From positions 682,001-746,000 of the forward strand of contig NZ_AP018690.1 in the NCBI RefSeq assembly GCF_002157735.2: a DNA stretch of 64,000 nucleotides, read 5' to 3'. Made by a program: the position numbers and the translations under genes. Below the pieces are notes generated by a model. The model made no database searches. It had not been told where the DNA came from and was given only the letters and a program-made list of their open reading frames with translations. The DNA is from Vibrio aphrogenes. GTDB lineage: Bacteria; Pseudomonadota; Gammaproteobacteria; Enterobacterales; Vibrionaceae. This document shows positions 36,701 to 44,081 of the stretch, one piece after another (the first letter of the stretch is position 1; every line of letters begins with the position of its first letter).

Positions 36701-38944
36701 TGTTACCGTATAACTACCATCAAGATTAATAGTTACCGTAATAAGTGCTTCTGCAGGATCGGCGTTATTGAATAAGGTCAATACATTATCATTAATATCA
36801 ACAGTTGTAGGTTGACCATTTGAAGTCAGCCCATCGAAAGCGGCGGCTGCCTCAGCATCAAAAGTGATGGTTTGAATGGCATCAGAGCCTACATCTAACG
36901 GTACCGCCCCATGAATGACTTGACCTAAGTCATCCGTTTCATTGATGAGGGTCCCGCTATCGGTTGAAAATTGAGGCACGTCACCATCAACAATAGTAAT
37001 ATCGACCGTAACTGGCTCAGTTAAAAGCGAATCATCGGAATCCTTCATTTGAAGCTCAGCATGAATGGTAATGTCGTCACCATCCACTGTAATGTATCCT
37101 TCGCTATTACCACTGCTCTTATGATCAAGCGGAGCATATTGAGTTAACTTTACAAAAACATCGACACCATAAAAATGCGGCAATGCACTCAATTCAATTT
37201 TTAAGACCAATTCATCACCGGCGTATCCCAAAATGGTTTTTCCATCATCGCTAAGTGAAAATGTTATACCATCGCCATTCGCAGTCGTTAACTCTTGCTC
37301 CATCTCGGCAATCAATGCATCAACCTGAGTTTCATCAAAGTGCACGGTATTGGCTTCAAGTCGGTCAATAGCATCATTAGATTCAGGGTGTACTTCTATT
37401 TTGACATTCCCTGTAACAGGGTAGCTATCGGGAGCTAAATCACCTTCGGTAACGGAAAACTCCCCGTGCTCTCCACCGGTTGGAAAATCCGCATCATTAA
37501 ACTGAATGAAGATTTCACCTGGTGTTGAATCACCATCTTTATCAAATGCGGTAATGAAGAAGCCTGCATCCGAGTGCTCTGCCCCCCCTTGGTCAAAAGG
37601 CCGGAATAGGGTTGCAGAATAAGAACCATCGCTATAAACTTCAAGGGTAAAAATCACTTCATGAAGTACGTTATATACCGTTAATAATGACCCTTCAACC
37701 ACGTATGAGGTCGGAAAACTTTGACTGGTTAACCCTTCTAGTTGTGGTTGATAATCATTGATAATAATCGACGCAATTTCATCGGAACCTAAATCTAAAG
37801 GGACTTGTCCTGTTTTGGCTTCTCCGCGGTCATCTAATTCTTCAATGACAATCCCCGGATCAGTACCTAAGCTCGGATCATCACCATCTAATACGGACAC
37901 CCCTATCGTAATAGGATCATTAAGCTCGCTACCATTGCGATCTTGGCCTTGAATACTGGTATTGATAAAAATGGTGTCGTTAGTGTTAGAAACTAAACCT
38001 GAAGTATTACCATTCGATAAATGATCAAGCGGCCCATAAACCGTAGTGGTTAAAGTGACGGTCACATCACGGTTATTATCAGAGGAGGCTGATATCTGAG
38101 CAGAAAACACACACTCCCCGTTTAACGTACCAATAATGGCATTTTCAGCCTCATCAAACGTGAAAATAATGCTTTCGCCACCAGAGGTAATTTCTTGATT
38201 CAATTCAGCCAACAATAACTGCAATTGAGCAGGTTCAAAAGTAAAGCTATCAGCCATTAATGGGAAAGAACCAGCTTTAACTAACACGCTGACACTTTCA
38301 CTTACAGGGTAACTCGTATTGCTATACGTTTGTATAATGGATAAATCGCCTTCTTCTACGGTCATTGAGGCTTGAGCCCCACCTCGTGCATTCACAACGG
38401 CAAAACTATCATCCTCTTCAGGATATTCAATCTCAAAGCCTTCCGTGGTAAACCCTGCATGAGTCAGGATTTGATCATTATCGTAATCTACCGCAACAAA
38501 GCCCGTTGTTGCCGTTTCAACCGGCGTTCCGGCATCATTTTGCACTTGGTTGTTTTCATCTTCTGGTGCTTGCTCATCTTCTTGCTCATCACTATCTTGT
38601 TCAATAGCTAAGCCATGAGCACGCATTACCGCAATATCTTGTATCGACAAAGGGGAGTTTTGTAGCTCGTTAATATTAACAGCAAGATTTGGATCAATTT
38701 CATGAAGCGAGGATGACGAATTATTATCGGAAGTTATGCACGTAATACAGTTTGATTCAATAACCTGTGGTGAATTTGTAGAATCGGTCAATGTGTATTT
38801 AGCATGAGGATTGGCTAATAACACTTCATTTGGAGCCAGTTGATAAGAGCCAAATATTTGGTTTAACGATTGTAGGTCACTGCCCACAAAAACTTCACCG
38901 TGCAAGACATCAATGCTTACTTTATTTGAACTGAATATATCCAT
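24782..38944 (-). CDS. giant T1SS-143/RTX repeat adhesin
   Basis: A 4720-residue acidic, nearly cysteine-free protein in one uninterrupted frame of 14.2 kb. Residues 1-190 are a distinct N-terminal region with an acidic low-complexity spacer. About sixteen modules of roughly 150-160 residues (about 195-2730) match the T1SS-143 repeat type, rich in DxDGD calcium-type loops. Further beta-sandwich repeats follow to about 4400, then an Ala/Leu-rich hydrophobic patch (about 4418-4445). RTX nonapeptides of the form GGAGxDxLxGG lie near 4550-4600, with a C-terminal secretion signal. It is divergent from its HlyD/ABC exporter. AGGA precedes the ATG. The role as a cell-surface or biofilm adhesin is inferred from the family. 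Confidence 0.9.
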   Translation of the reverse strand: MDIFSSNKVSIDVLHGEVFVGSDLQSLNQIFGSYQLAPNEVLLANPHAKYTLTDSTNSPQVIESNCITCITSDNNSSSSLHEIDPNLAVNINELQNSPLSIQDIAVMRAHGLAIEQDSDEQEDEQAPEDENNQVQNDAGTPVETATTGFVAVDYDNDQILTHAGFTTEGFEIEYPEEDDSFAVVNARGGAQASMTVEEGDLSIIQTYSNTSYPVSESVSVLVKAGSFPLMADSFTFEPAQLQLLLAELNQEITSGGESIIFTFDEAENAIIGTLNGECVFSAQISASSDNNRDVTVTLTTTVYGPLDHLSNGNTSGLVSNTNDTIFINTSIQGQDRNGSELNDPITIGVSVLDGDDPSLGTDPGIVIEELDDRGEAKTGQVPLDLGSDEIASIIINDYQPQLEGLTSQSFPTSYVVEGSLLTVYNVLHEVIFTLEVYSDGSYSATLFRPFDQGGAEHSDAGFFITAFDKDGDSTPGEIFIQFNDADFPTGGEHGEFSVTEGDLAPDSYPVTGNVKIEVHPESNDAIDRLEANTVHFDETQVDALIAEMEQELTTANGDGITFSLSDDGKTILGYAGDELVLKIELSALPHFYGVDVFVKLTQYAPLDHKSSGNSEGYITVDGDDITIHAELQMKDSDDSLLTEPVTVDITIVDGDVPQFSTDSGTLINETDDLGQVIHGAVPLDVGSDAIQTITFDAEAAAAFDGLTSNGQPTTVDINDNVLTLFNNADPAEALITVTINLDGSYTVTITGPIDQSDSENSHFELPITATDKDGDEAAGTVILDITDGSNASGAGVGVELGVIEGDLANADSTEYTNAPTDNDLFTLVAVNDDLVATTLDIEPAVWNTLKTDLEKLTSGDIPLSVTKVIDPVTGVITLTAVAGAVTVFTLVLTPTANAQDDGKSGVNVQVEFTQNAPLDHDKNFTSDFIEFEQAPNGSTADNIQITVPVQVQDTDGDWLTDENGQLAPADVTVTITDGDNPIVGDDAMSFVEINGQSSEPQPGAITLDVGSDTIDFLQFELTVEQQAVLDGLTSNGYDTLVSNIDGVITVYIPGVDGAADIPVLVITLNNDAKDGSYTVQQLEAIDQPANDTTTIVLDVTATDKDSDVSNVGEITLNITDGANATGGSATITITEPDLVNTDGASEYPLVGDSVRLILEAGVDRLLPESVVINPDPLDQSSTGLNAFLAELSNELTSSGQEITFIINPQTGALEGRLDGGTGELILELVLISTQGDDGNVNVDMVITQHAPLDHNINGNQEGLVKTCEGKIIFEVPIQAKDSDGDYLESASSVTVTINDGDLPVLGNSETLAITEVEPDQPSQGSIDLDVGSDLIASVEFALTQEQLDVLNGLMSNNQDTSVQIIDGQIIVYIPAEPANDDGTYTEGVDTPVLMIELNNLEKDGTYSVTQYEAIEQTNTANSGGENDLKLNVVATDFDGDASEPGTIHIVIKDGSDPSFATDTGIVFDEDAAAGSNGAGVTNSGGQVVLTVGSDDIESIKFDADQPTFDTLTSNGVATTFHISEDGTTLTVYEVGGSINDPIMVVSLDDLEGNYTVVLYKPLDQIADSDESILNIGITATDTDDDTAPGTIVITVQDGTNASGSGVDATLSVTEGDLNDPNGIIYPGTAPMSEGAFTIPAVDDALDPKTLRLEEGVWAALQADLQSLMSNGEYLEVSEPTIVDGVITITATANGQDVFTIVLTPKSVDGDVEVSMSITQHGPLDHENVTDSDYISFTPAADGATNDQIHITIPVQIDDTDGDPLTNSNGDSDPVNVVVTIEDGADPVFKTPSQETVINEDQSGSGLISEGKTLDLDANSDAIESITFALTDAQLQVLYDITSNGMETRVDLGVDGRIYVFVPAEFSGVDKPVLEIIFDNDAKDGSYTIQQYQPIDQPADDSLTIDLDVIATDMDGDTGKGSITIVINDGADPNTLDDTVAIGVIEGNLNDNGESLIYPSDISADIKFDIPAANDYLDPSSLIISDYDDFKAAFDDLGLTSNGRDVVIDDNLIVDANGIITITGIDPETGDIIFTITLTPILKLDGSVEVTVVLLQKEPLDHTVSDDISFNVPIQIADSDGDQLVNGQGDLAPIEITVTFTDGASPVLSNSSVSFMEADESATDPQIYQGQISIDIGSDSIAKIEFVSSNSTNITTELTSNGQPVLMDDATMGIIRYYYIDNNSGEQVNVLVVSLVETDGVYDGSYTVSQYQPFDQSDVDGDVVSITLEVVATDHDGDPSENATITINITDGADPIFVDDTSGIILNESTDSGVTNSTGKVDVTTGSDNVNTIQFADDLLDAETGNLVDLILTSNGEATSWVITDYSAILYAQDGTTELIVVTLDDSGAYSVTVHGPIDQLDSESTVIELGLVATDSDLDTADGSLIFTVTDGANAAGGQTGSVSITESILPGADLPYETPPTNTSDAITVDAGVERLDPSTVQIAKKDLDILIKELETDLTSSGLPIVFSYDAATATLTGMVNGEVALEIQLSATQNSDGQGVDIALSVTQYLPLDHDHDDSGANTSGLVTINDSEIHIKVPVQVQDSDGDYLDVPVNIDVQINDGNDPSFNVDSGVSVDESAINAGGGNHQGSDPDSTTESASGQITIVLGSDNIDTFKIDATEFSNLNPGLTSQGVKVELVENADGTFSGMAGDREVFKVTFKPNGEYTFEITGGLDHQKPSHDTSLDIQLPIYAVDKDGDRVPSSDDSTDYNSTNTITVTVNDDVPHLSDADITLAEGETDVVVILPENEGADGISALYLTFIDGSDGTNPVPHQAPFTDIDIYDADDGGQLLGKLSVDINGHVTFIANDNLNNDNVELSTDIGVRVVDKDGDEDTSTVTLNLTDQDPEFIFPNPTHGQEEDGQELVDGLDEFDNTDGTEHSSNGILVSIEIDLGDVDRQESLVEDSLIITVPEGTEGNFYYDGNLIVIVDGKVIIPSAAISTTGNIVSVSGVTFVPNEDYSTEGITFTVNATISRDDNSLQDITGELNISVDGIADIPSWDTTEGTGTQTEYIGTEDNDIAIDKLVANLNDNDGSETLYYIVQIAVDYTGTLNGTGLEAITLEDGTTAYRISVDNISSLTVTPDKDFSGDIHINAWAQSEEQAPFVDGKETALSEKLDIVVRVQPDADEDLTLKVSRVESEEDVAISLVNLITLNHPSDNSDDSETLYVRLSNLPTGAVLLLNGEAVTLADDGSYEILYSELKNLVLMPPPDASGDFTLTVEGVVKDITTYDSSTSASTSDEYITESKDINISVKGVADSPTIVIDDGSDWTLINYDEDTNTSDGVEITIPEDSSAPFNFHINSGEVNALPGDNSETLTVVISGIPEGVTIFSNGNPVEVTYVGQDTNGRPMYQVELDSLDNIHVQPPLNSTEDIELTATIVVTEEDGDSAVFEKDIVIHVEPVIDLDSAYNTTSNGIEDELVTLNWAPTFTDNQEYVTALTLSLPDGMDAEGYAIFIVTSDGTQTQVFFDANGDLNLDAYVGKDGELNNGAELKIQMPENSDTDFTLTTNITVQQDDADVVDPEDSAIKTDITGTLSVDVKAKVEEAGDPYTSETGAGKIVISSGLDEDGDGIIDDLGTVLCDSDGVVDLSTDGVGTIMFAENDFSSEEVIVELVLDFSAINLPEGQGFVVFGAVNNGDGSWTVKDGNLANIQIQAPAGFTDTVNVKVVAKVVDLGDNGEGDVSDEAVREGEIVLDFSPNTNTNLDLAADIIVTDTVVSGVEDEGIDLGSQIMNNNSIFVSTDDLTGDGENEIPNDTMTLVIDSADLPEGTIIIGAEYDFETGQYIYEATVNLDGSVNISGLDLIPPEDFAGDFQFPIKYVNTDQKSGDVNEATQTIIVNVSPVVDSGASLDLGIESQGLDSDKQPIDDSGNPETIYDGVAYEDATIVLDFSQVTFGDTRNTVEEGIESIHSMTIKVDPSKGFFVDSEGKLVSEITLGPGEYSGVQFIPNEDYSGPVDFTLSGEIIDTATYDLDGNRIETDTKVVDGIIVSIDVIAVNDDVLVESSDGSNIIQGEEDEEGGISLAEGTVTLQDIDGSEEIVSIILTGIPEGFVVKGAANNGDGTWTITGAAGQQSFSFEGLSLVPPKNFSGTIEVGVTIYTKEKSLDEIASFEKTIVVEVLPVGDEIDTDVITTASGTENEDIILELDITTVDSHYSYDPDGYGAGAKDASIHENPPETIQVTISNVPDGASFRLPEGVEGSVIDNGNGTWVITTDSGALDNIIFNPGDANNTNWDGQLALDIRSVDNGVPADDTLAIDTVINVDVAPVNDAPELTIADSDLDAVANEEITITGLSIKDVDVNDTVGGQMTVKLTSDDGVLSVPDAYAGSVTIEGDDSGNLILTGSLEAINDLLAAGINFVADEEFSGETSISVTVSDNGNTGAGGELTDNGSISVNVSAAPSSMMASSFALSSMRPVPNIAATAAQLALIPLLGLLGEDIQALELDHIQINNLDSGRVVNSAGEPLGEPQEDGSWIIAAQDLDDAYLTEMAEGEHNLDIVSVPKESADREVTIEPQSTKVDVTIEPDSSTTLEAKESTQQSLIVGDDDGETLIGTSGHDILIGGAGDDVLVGGAGEDILTGGAGNDELWGGERYGTGDGETDIFVWHANDLSADNVPTVDIIKDFELNIDQIDIRELLTDAEANGIHMDDLLAGVQASEQDGKINLTVNSDKGKEQVIVLDNINTGALGLDSSASSHDILSNLYQQHNAFTVDH

Positions 38945-39333
38945 ATAAAAAATCCTACTTCATCATACCACTAAGATTATAAAACATGATTGATTGGCAC
39001 TTATGAGCATAGACCAAATGTTCCATTTAGAGCTCAAAAAATCATAATATCAGCCAATAAAATTTCATTATTAATAGCCGAAGCTAATAAAGTTCAAACT
39101 CATTCAAGCTTTTGATAAATATATATGAAATCACTTTACCAAAACATCATTGAAACATAGTATATACACGATAACCCAACACAAATCACAATTTTCAAGT
39201 TATTACATACAAGACACCATTGTTATACATCAATATGAAACTAATAACGTGTCTATAAAAAACATATTCAATCTGAAATAAATGTTGTTGATGTTATAAA
39301 TTTTCTTTCACTGAGTATCGACATGGAATTCCT
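38945..39333. promoter_or_regulatory. divergent promoter region of adhesin and exporter
   Basis: A 389-bp AT-rich region between the two start codons. It must hold both promoters. No palindrome or classical promoter stands out clearly enough to name. Confidence 0.5.
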
Positions 39334-40722
39334 ATGAAAAATGGACAAGATACCGTATTAAAAGAAGATAGAGATTTTATCGATGATAAATCAGCCGCTC
39401 TGCTTCTACATGCTCCCACTCATCCTCGTATTATTTTACGTATCATCGGGCTATTTTTTATTTTAGCGATCGCTTGGGCATCTTGGGCCAAAATCGATAA
39501 AGTGACCACAGGTTCTGCCAAAGTGATTCCCTCTTCACAATTGCAAGTGGTGCAAAATCTCGAAGGCGGAATTGTTAAACAAATGCTGGTCAAAGAAGGG
39601 CAATCGGTTGAGAAAGGTCAGAAATTATTACTCATCGACGACACGCTTTTCCAATCCAATTTTCGGGAAAAAAGCCAAGACATGGCCAGCCTCACCGCTG
39701 ATAGCCTGCGCTTACATCAACTTATCAATAATATAAAAATCAACCACACCGGAAAAACATGGCAAGATAAAGTGCAACTTTCCACTCAACCTTTAACTTT
39801 TGATGCCGAGTTTCTCCAGCAGCACCCCAAACTGGTGCAACAGCAACAAAATGAATATCGCGATGTGATGATTAACTTACAAAATCAGCTCAACGTCACG
39901 GCGCAACAAATCAAACAAAAACAACAAGAACAAAGTGAAACAAGAAGCCGAATTTCCAACCTAGCCAGTAACTACAAAATTATTCAGCGTGAATACAATA
40001 TGACCAAACCGTTAGCTGAAGATGGCGTTGTACCTGAAATCGAAATTTTGCAATTACAGCGCTCAATGAATGATAGCTTAAGAGACCTCACTTCTGCTCG
40101 AATGAAGTTGCCGGTTATCGAATCAGAAATTCAAGAAGCCACCTATAAGTACATTAATATTGCCTCTGATTTTCGCGCCAAAACTCAACAAGAGTTAACC
40201 GATACCACCAATAAACTGTCGAGCATGACGGAAGTACAAGTTGGGTTACAAGATAAAGTCAGCCGTACTGTAGTCACCTCTCCGGTGAAAGGCACCATAC
40301 AAAAAATCCATGTCAATACGGTGGGTGGCGTCATTCAACCGGGTATGGATCTGATTGAAATTGTCCCCACCGAAGACACACTTTTGGTTGAAACAAAAAT
40401 AGCGCCGCAAGATATCGGCTTTCTCCATCCCGGACTGAAGGCCATTATTAAATTTACCGCCTACGATTTCACCAATTATGGAGGATTAGACGGCACGCTA
40501 GAAACCATTAGCGCCGATACCATCCAAGATGAAGAAGGGAATAGCTTTTATTTGGTCCGTATTCGTACTGATAACAACAGCTTAACCGACTCGACTGGCG
40601 ATAATTTACCGATCATCCCCGGCATGACAGCCTCAGCCGATATCATCACCGGTAAACGAACAGTTTTAGATTACTTATTGAAACCAATTTTAAAAGCAAA
40701 ACAAACGGCGTTGAGGGAGTGA
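39334..40722 (+). CDS. HlyD/LapC-type membrane fusion protein of type I secretion
   Basis: A 462-residue periplasmic adaptor. A short cytoplasmic N-terminus and one membrane helix (about 33-51) are followed by the lipoyl half-motif VVQNLEGGIVKQMLVKEGQSVEKGQ. A long Gln-rich coiled coil (about 165-300) and the C-terminal beta domain with VVTSPVKGTIQKI and the HlyD signature region complete it. It bridges the ABC exporter to an outer-membrane TolC-like channel, which is not encoded in this window. It overlaps the next gene by translational coupling. The obvious substrate is the divergently encoded adhesin. Confidence 0.9.
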   Translation: MKNGQDTVLKEDRDFIDDKSAALLLHAPTHPRIILRIIGLFFILAIAWASWAKIDKVTTGSAKVIPSSQLQVVQNLEGGIVKQMLVKEGQSVEKGQKLLLIDDTLFQSNFREKSQDMASLTADSLRLHQLINNIKINHTGKTWQDKVQLSTQPLTFDAEFLQQHPKLVQQQQNEYRDVMINLQNQLNVTAQQIKQKQQEQSETRSRISNLASNYKIIQREYNMTKPLAEDGVVPEIEILQLQRSMNDSLRDLTSARMKLPVIESEIQEATYKYINIASDFRAKTQQELTDTTNKLSSMTEVQVGLQDKVSRTVVTSPVKGTIQKIHVNTVGGVIQPGMDLIEIVPTEDTLLVETKIAPQDIGFLHPGLKAIIKFTAYDFTNYGGLDGTLETISADTIQDEEGNSFYLVRIRTDNNSLTDSTGDNLPIIPGMTASADIITGKRTVLDYLLKPILKAKQTALRE

Positions 40723-40724
40723 CC

Positions 40725-42923
40725 ATGAAAGATCCATTATTACAGTCGTTACTCTACCTATGCCATTATTATGGGCAACCATACTCGCCCACCGCCCTGG
40801 TTCACGACTTGCCACTCAAAGATGGTTTATTAACACCTCATTTTTTTGAACGTGCCGCTGAAAAAGCCGGTCTTGTGGTCAAAGCACGCCAAATGCCACT
40901 GAGGCAATTATCGACCATGCTGCTGCCGGTCGTCGCCCTCCTCAAGGATGGTCATAGCTGTGTGATTTTATCGCTGGATCAAGAGACTCAAGAAGCTGAA
41001 GTGGTTTTCCCTGAAACGGAAGACTTAGCGCAATCCATCAGCCTTAGTGAACTTGAACAACAATATACTGGGCAACTTTTTCTTACCAAGAAACGGTTTC
41101 GCCATGATGAACGTTCGCCAGAAGTCCTCACCAGTGATAAAGGTCATTGGTTTTGGAGTACTTTATGGCAATCAAAAGACATTTATACCGATGTCTTACT
41201 CGCGTCGATTCTTATCAATATTTTTACTATCGCGACACCGCTATTCTCACGACTGGTGTACGACAAAATTGTGCCTAACTTGGCGTTTAACTCATTATGG
41301 GTGTTATCTTCTGGCATCTTTGTGATTTTCCTTTTTGATTTAGTCCTAAAAGTCATCCGCTCTTACTTTATTGATCTAGCAGGGAAAAAATCAGATATTT
41401 TGATTTCGGCTAAATTATTTCACCGTGTGATGGGGTCACGCTTAGAAGCTAAACCAGCTTCCGTCGGCGCTTTTGCTCGCCATTTGCAAGAATTTGAATC
41501 TATCCGTGAATTTTTAACTTCCGCCACCGTTGGTGCATTGATTGACTTGCCGTTTGCTCTGTTATTCTTATTTGTCATTTATTTGATTGCTGGCCCTCTT
41601 GCATTGGTGCCTTTAATCGCCGTGCTCATTCTCGCCATCTATAGTTGGATTATTCAAGCTCCCTTAAAACGCTCTATTGAAGAAGGTTCTCGCTTGTCAT
41701 CTCAAAAGCATGCCAACTTAATTGAAAGCCTTAGCCAACTTGAAACCTTAAAAACATTTAATGCGCAAAGCCAGTTTCAGTATCGTTGGGAAGAAGCCGT
41801 TGCCCACATGTCAAATTGGAGCATTAAAACACGCCGCTTAACCGATTCGGTTCAAAGCACCGCAGGGTTTTTACAGCAGTTTGTATCGGTCGCGATGATC
41901 ATTGGTGGGGTCTACCTGATCTCTAATGGCGACTTAACCATGGGCGGACTCATCGCTTCCACCATGCTCAGTGGCCGTGCTGTCGGGCCTTTAGTGCAAT
42001 TATCCATGTTATCCACCCGCTATAACCAAGCCAAATCAGCCATGACCATCATTGAAGAAGTGATGAGTACGCCGCTGGAGCAAGAAGAAGGCAAACAATA
42101 CATTCATCGCCCTGTGTTGAACGGAAAAATCGAATTTAATAATGTCAGTTTTCACTATCCTAATAGTAAAACTTACGCATTAAGAAATATTAAATTCACC
42201 ATTAACCCGGGTGAAAAAGTGGCGATTATTGGTCGTATTGGCTCAGGAAAATCCAGCATACAACGTTTAATCATGGGTCTTTATAAAGCCACAGAAGGTT
42301 CTGTTAAGATTGATGATCTTGACATCAACCAACTGCATCAAACCGATGTCAGAAGTCATATTGGCTGCGTACCACAAGATTGCTCATTATTCTTTGGATC
42401 GATTCGAGACAACATCGCCTTAGGCCGACCACAAAGTAGTGATCAAGATATTTTAATCGCCGCTCAACGTGCTGGAGTAACTCATTTTACTCAAGATGAT
42501 GAAGCGGGGTTAAACAAACAAGTAGGAGAAGGTGGCGCGGCATTATCTGGTGGGCAAAAACAAGCGATTGCCATTGCTCGAGCTTGGTTAACTCGTCCGC
42601 CGGTCTTGATCATGGACGAACCGACCAGTCAAATGGATAACCGCTCTGAGGCACTGTTAAAGCAGCAACTCAAACACTTAACGGCCAACGAAACCCTAAT
42701 TTTGATCACTCATAAAACCAGTATGTTGGATGTGGTCGACAGGGTCATTGTTTTAGATAAAGCCCAAGTAGTGGCAGATGGTCCAAAACGTGAAGTGTTA
42801 GCACAATTGATGAAACAAGGGAATGCCGCGGCTCAAACGCCGGTACGGCCGAGCCAAAAATCGAATAAAACAACACTCCCTAAGGCGATTCAACCCACCC
42901 AAGTTCAGCGCCCAGATAAATAA
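40725..42923 (+). CDS. LapB/LssB-type type I secretion ABC transporter
   Basis: A 732-residue fused permease-ATPase. Residues 1-125 are a C39-like domain without the catalytic Cys-His arrangement of true peptidases, as in exporters of RTX adhesins where it only binds substrate. Five to six membrane helices follow. The nucleotide-binding domain has Walker A IGRIGSGKSS near 501-510, signature LSGGQKQA near 607 and Walker B VLIMDEPTS near 628. A Pro/Gln/Lys-rich tail ends the protein. A GTG two codons upstream is possible, but the ATG at 40725 has GGGAG five bases before it. Confidence 0.9.
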   Translation: MKDPLLQSLLYLCHYYGQPYSPTALVHDLPLKDGLLTPHFFERAAEKAGLVVKARQMPLRQLSTMLLPVVALLKDGHSCVILSLDQETQEAEVVFPETEDLAQSISLSELEQQYTGQLFLTKKRFRHDERSPEVLTSDKGHWFWSTLWQSKDIYTDVLLASILINIFTIATPLFSRLVYDKIVPNLAFNSLWVLSSGIFVIFLFDLVLKVIRSYFIDLAGKKSDILISAKLFHRVMGSRLEAKPASVGAFARHLQEFESIREFLTSATVGALIDLPFALLFLFVIYLIAGPLALVPLIAVLILAIYSWIIQAPLKRSIEEGSRLSSQKHANLIESLSQLETLKTFNAQSQFQYRWEEAVAHMSNWSIKTRRLTDSVQSTAGFLQQFVSVAMIIGGVYLISNGDLTMGGLIASTMLSGRAVGPLVQLSMLSTRYNQAKSAMTIIEEVMSTPLEQEEGKQYIHRPVLNGKIEFNNVSFHYPNSKTYALRNIKFTINPGEKVAIIGRIGSGKSSIQRLIMGLYKATEGSVKIDDLDINQLHQTDVRSHIGCVPQDCSLFFGSIRDNIALGRPQSSDQDILIAAQRAGVTHFTQDDEAGLNKQVGEGGAALSGGQKQAIAIARAWLTRPPVLIMDEPTSQMDNRSEALLKQQLKHLTANETLILITHKTSMLDVVDRVIVLDKAQVVADGPKREVLAQLMKQGNAAAQTPVRPSQKSNKTTLPKAIQPTQVQRPDK

Positions 42924-42931
42924 CCTCAGCA

Positions 42932-42984
42932 GCGGATAACTAGACGTCTCTCCATACAAGCGTTGAGATTAAAGAGTTATCCGC
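42932..42984 (+). terminator. possible terminator after the exporter operon
   Basis: GCGGATAACT (42932-42941) and AGTTATCCGC (42975-42984) form a perfect 10-bp stem with a 33-nt loop. The T-tract after it is poor, so termination strength is uncertain. Confidence 0.4.
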
Positions 42985-43034
42985 CTCTTGCATACCGATG
43001 CGATTGACTATTAATGGCGATTTATTTTTAAGCT

Positions 43035-43991
43035 CTAGCGGCTGGCTGGATTTTGCTGACACAAGGGCAAAGTATATTGAAAAGGATCACCGCATAAACT
43101 GCCTTGTGGCCCCAATTTATCTAACGCTCGGCCAATCTCGGTCATTGCTAACCAACGATTTTCACACCAAAGCGGTGATAACAAGGTTGGTCTTCTTGCT
43201 GCTGCTGAAACCCGGTGGTAAATAATATGCGCTGGAGTGCGGCGAATAATCTCGGTTGCTACTGCCACATAGTCATCCATTTCAGGTGCTTGTAAGCGTC
43301 CAGCTTTCCACGCTTTTGCCATGGTACTACCTTCCACAATGTGCAAAGGATGCAACTTTAAACCATCAGTCCCAACCGCCATCACTTTTTCGAAGGTATC
43401 GAAATAATCATCTCGCCCTTCTTTAGGTAAGCCTATGATCAAGTGCGTACATACTTTAATTCCCAAAGCTCTCGCTCGTTGAGTGATCGCGGCATAACAC
43501 GCAAAATCATGCCCACGATTGATGCGCTTTAAGGTTTTATCATTGGCGGTTTGTAAGCCGAGCTCTAACCAAATTTCATAGCCTTGATTCACATAACCGC
43601 TTAATAATTCTAATACCGCATCGGGGACACAATCAGGGCGAGTTCCCACGCAAAGGCCCACCATATCAGCTGAGCGCAACGCTTCTTCATACATAGTTTT
43701 CAGCGTTTGCACTTCGGCATAAGTATTGGTGTAGGCTTGAAAATAAGCCAAGTATTTTTTCGCGCGTTGCACTTCACCCGCGCGATCATGTAATTGCGAA
43801 TAGATTGGTTTGATTTGGACATTTTCATCCACAAATGAAGAAACATTGCAGAAAGTGCAGCCACCACGACCAATCGTACCATCACGATTTGGACAACTGA
43901 ATCCACCGTGTAATGTCAGCTTATGTACTTTTTCACCATAACGGTGTTGTAAGTCTTGACCAATTGTATTGACTAACTCATGCAGTTGCAT
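43035..43991 (-). CDS. TIGR01212 family radical SAM protein (YhcC-like)
   Basis: A 318-residue radical-SAM protein. The iron-sulfur cysteines are in FSCPNRDG....GCTFCN (Cys33, Cys45, Cys48), a spacing shared with Elp3-like radical-SAM proteins. VGLCVGTRPDCVPD, EIWLELGLQTAN and THLIIGLPKEGRDDYF are further family blocks. The reaction of this family (E. coli YhcC) is not established. The gene is monocistronic and converges on the exporter operon. Confidence 0.9.
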   Translation of the reverse strand: MQLHELVNTIGQDLQHRYGEKVHKLTLHGGFSCPNRDGTIGRGGCTFCNVSSFVDENVQIKPIYSQLHDRAGEVQRAKKYLAYFQAYTNTYAEVQTLKTMYEEALRSADMVGLCVGTRPDCVPDAVLELLSGYVNQGYEIWLELGLQTANDKTLKRINRGHDFACYAAITQRARALGIKVCTHLIIGLPKEGRDDYFDTFEKVMAVGTDGLKLHPLHIVEGSTMAKAWKAGRLQAPEMDDYVAVATEIIRRTPAHIIYHRVSAAARRPTLLSPLWCENRWLAMTEIGRALDKLGPQGSLCGDPFQYTLPLCQQNPASR

Positions 43992-44081
43992 ATATACCCT
44001 CAGCCATGCAGTCGAAATCTAAAAGCCGAGGAGTATAAAGAAGCGCATTTTGCCAAGCTTTACGTTAAATCAAGAAAAGTG

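Noticed and set aside
25716..38611. Many open frames antisense to the adhesin gene
   Set aside because: They lie opposite a continuous, motif-rich 4720-codon gene. Their Ser/Thr/Val-rich content mirrors the Asp/Gly/Thr codons of the sense strand.
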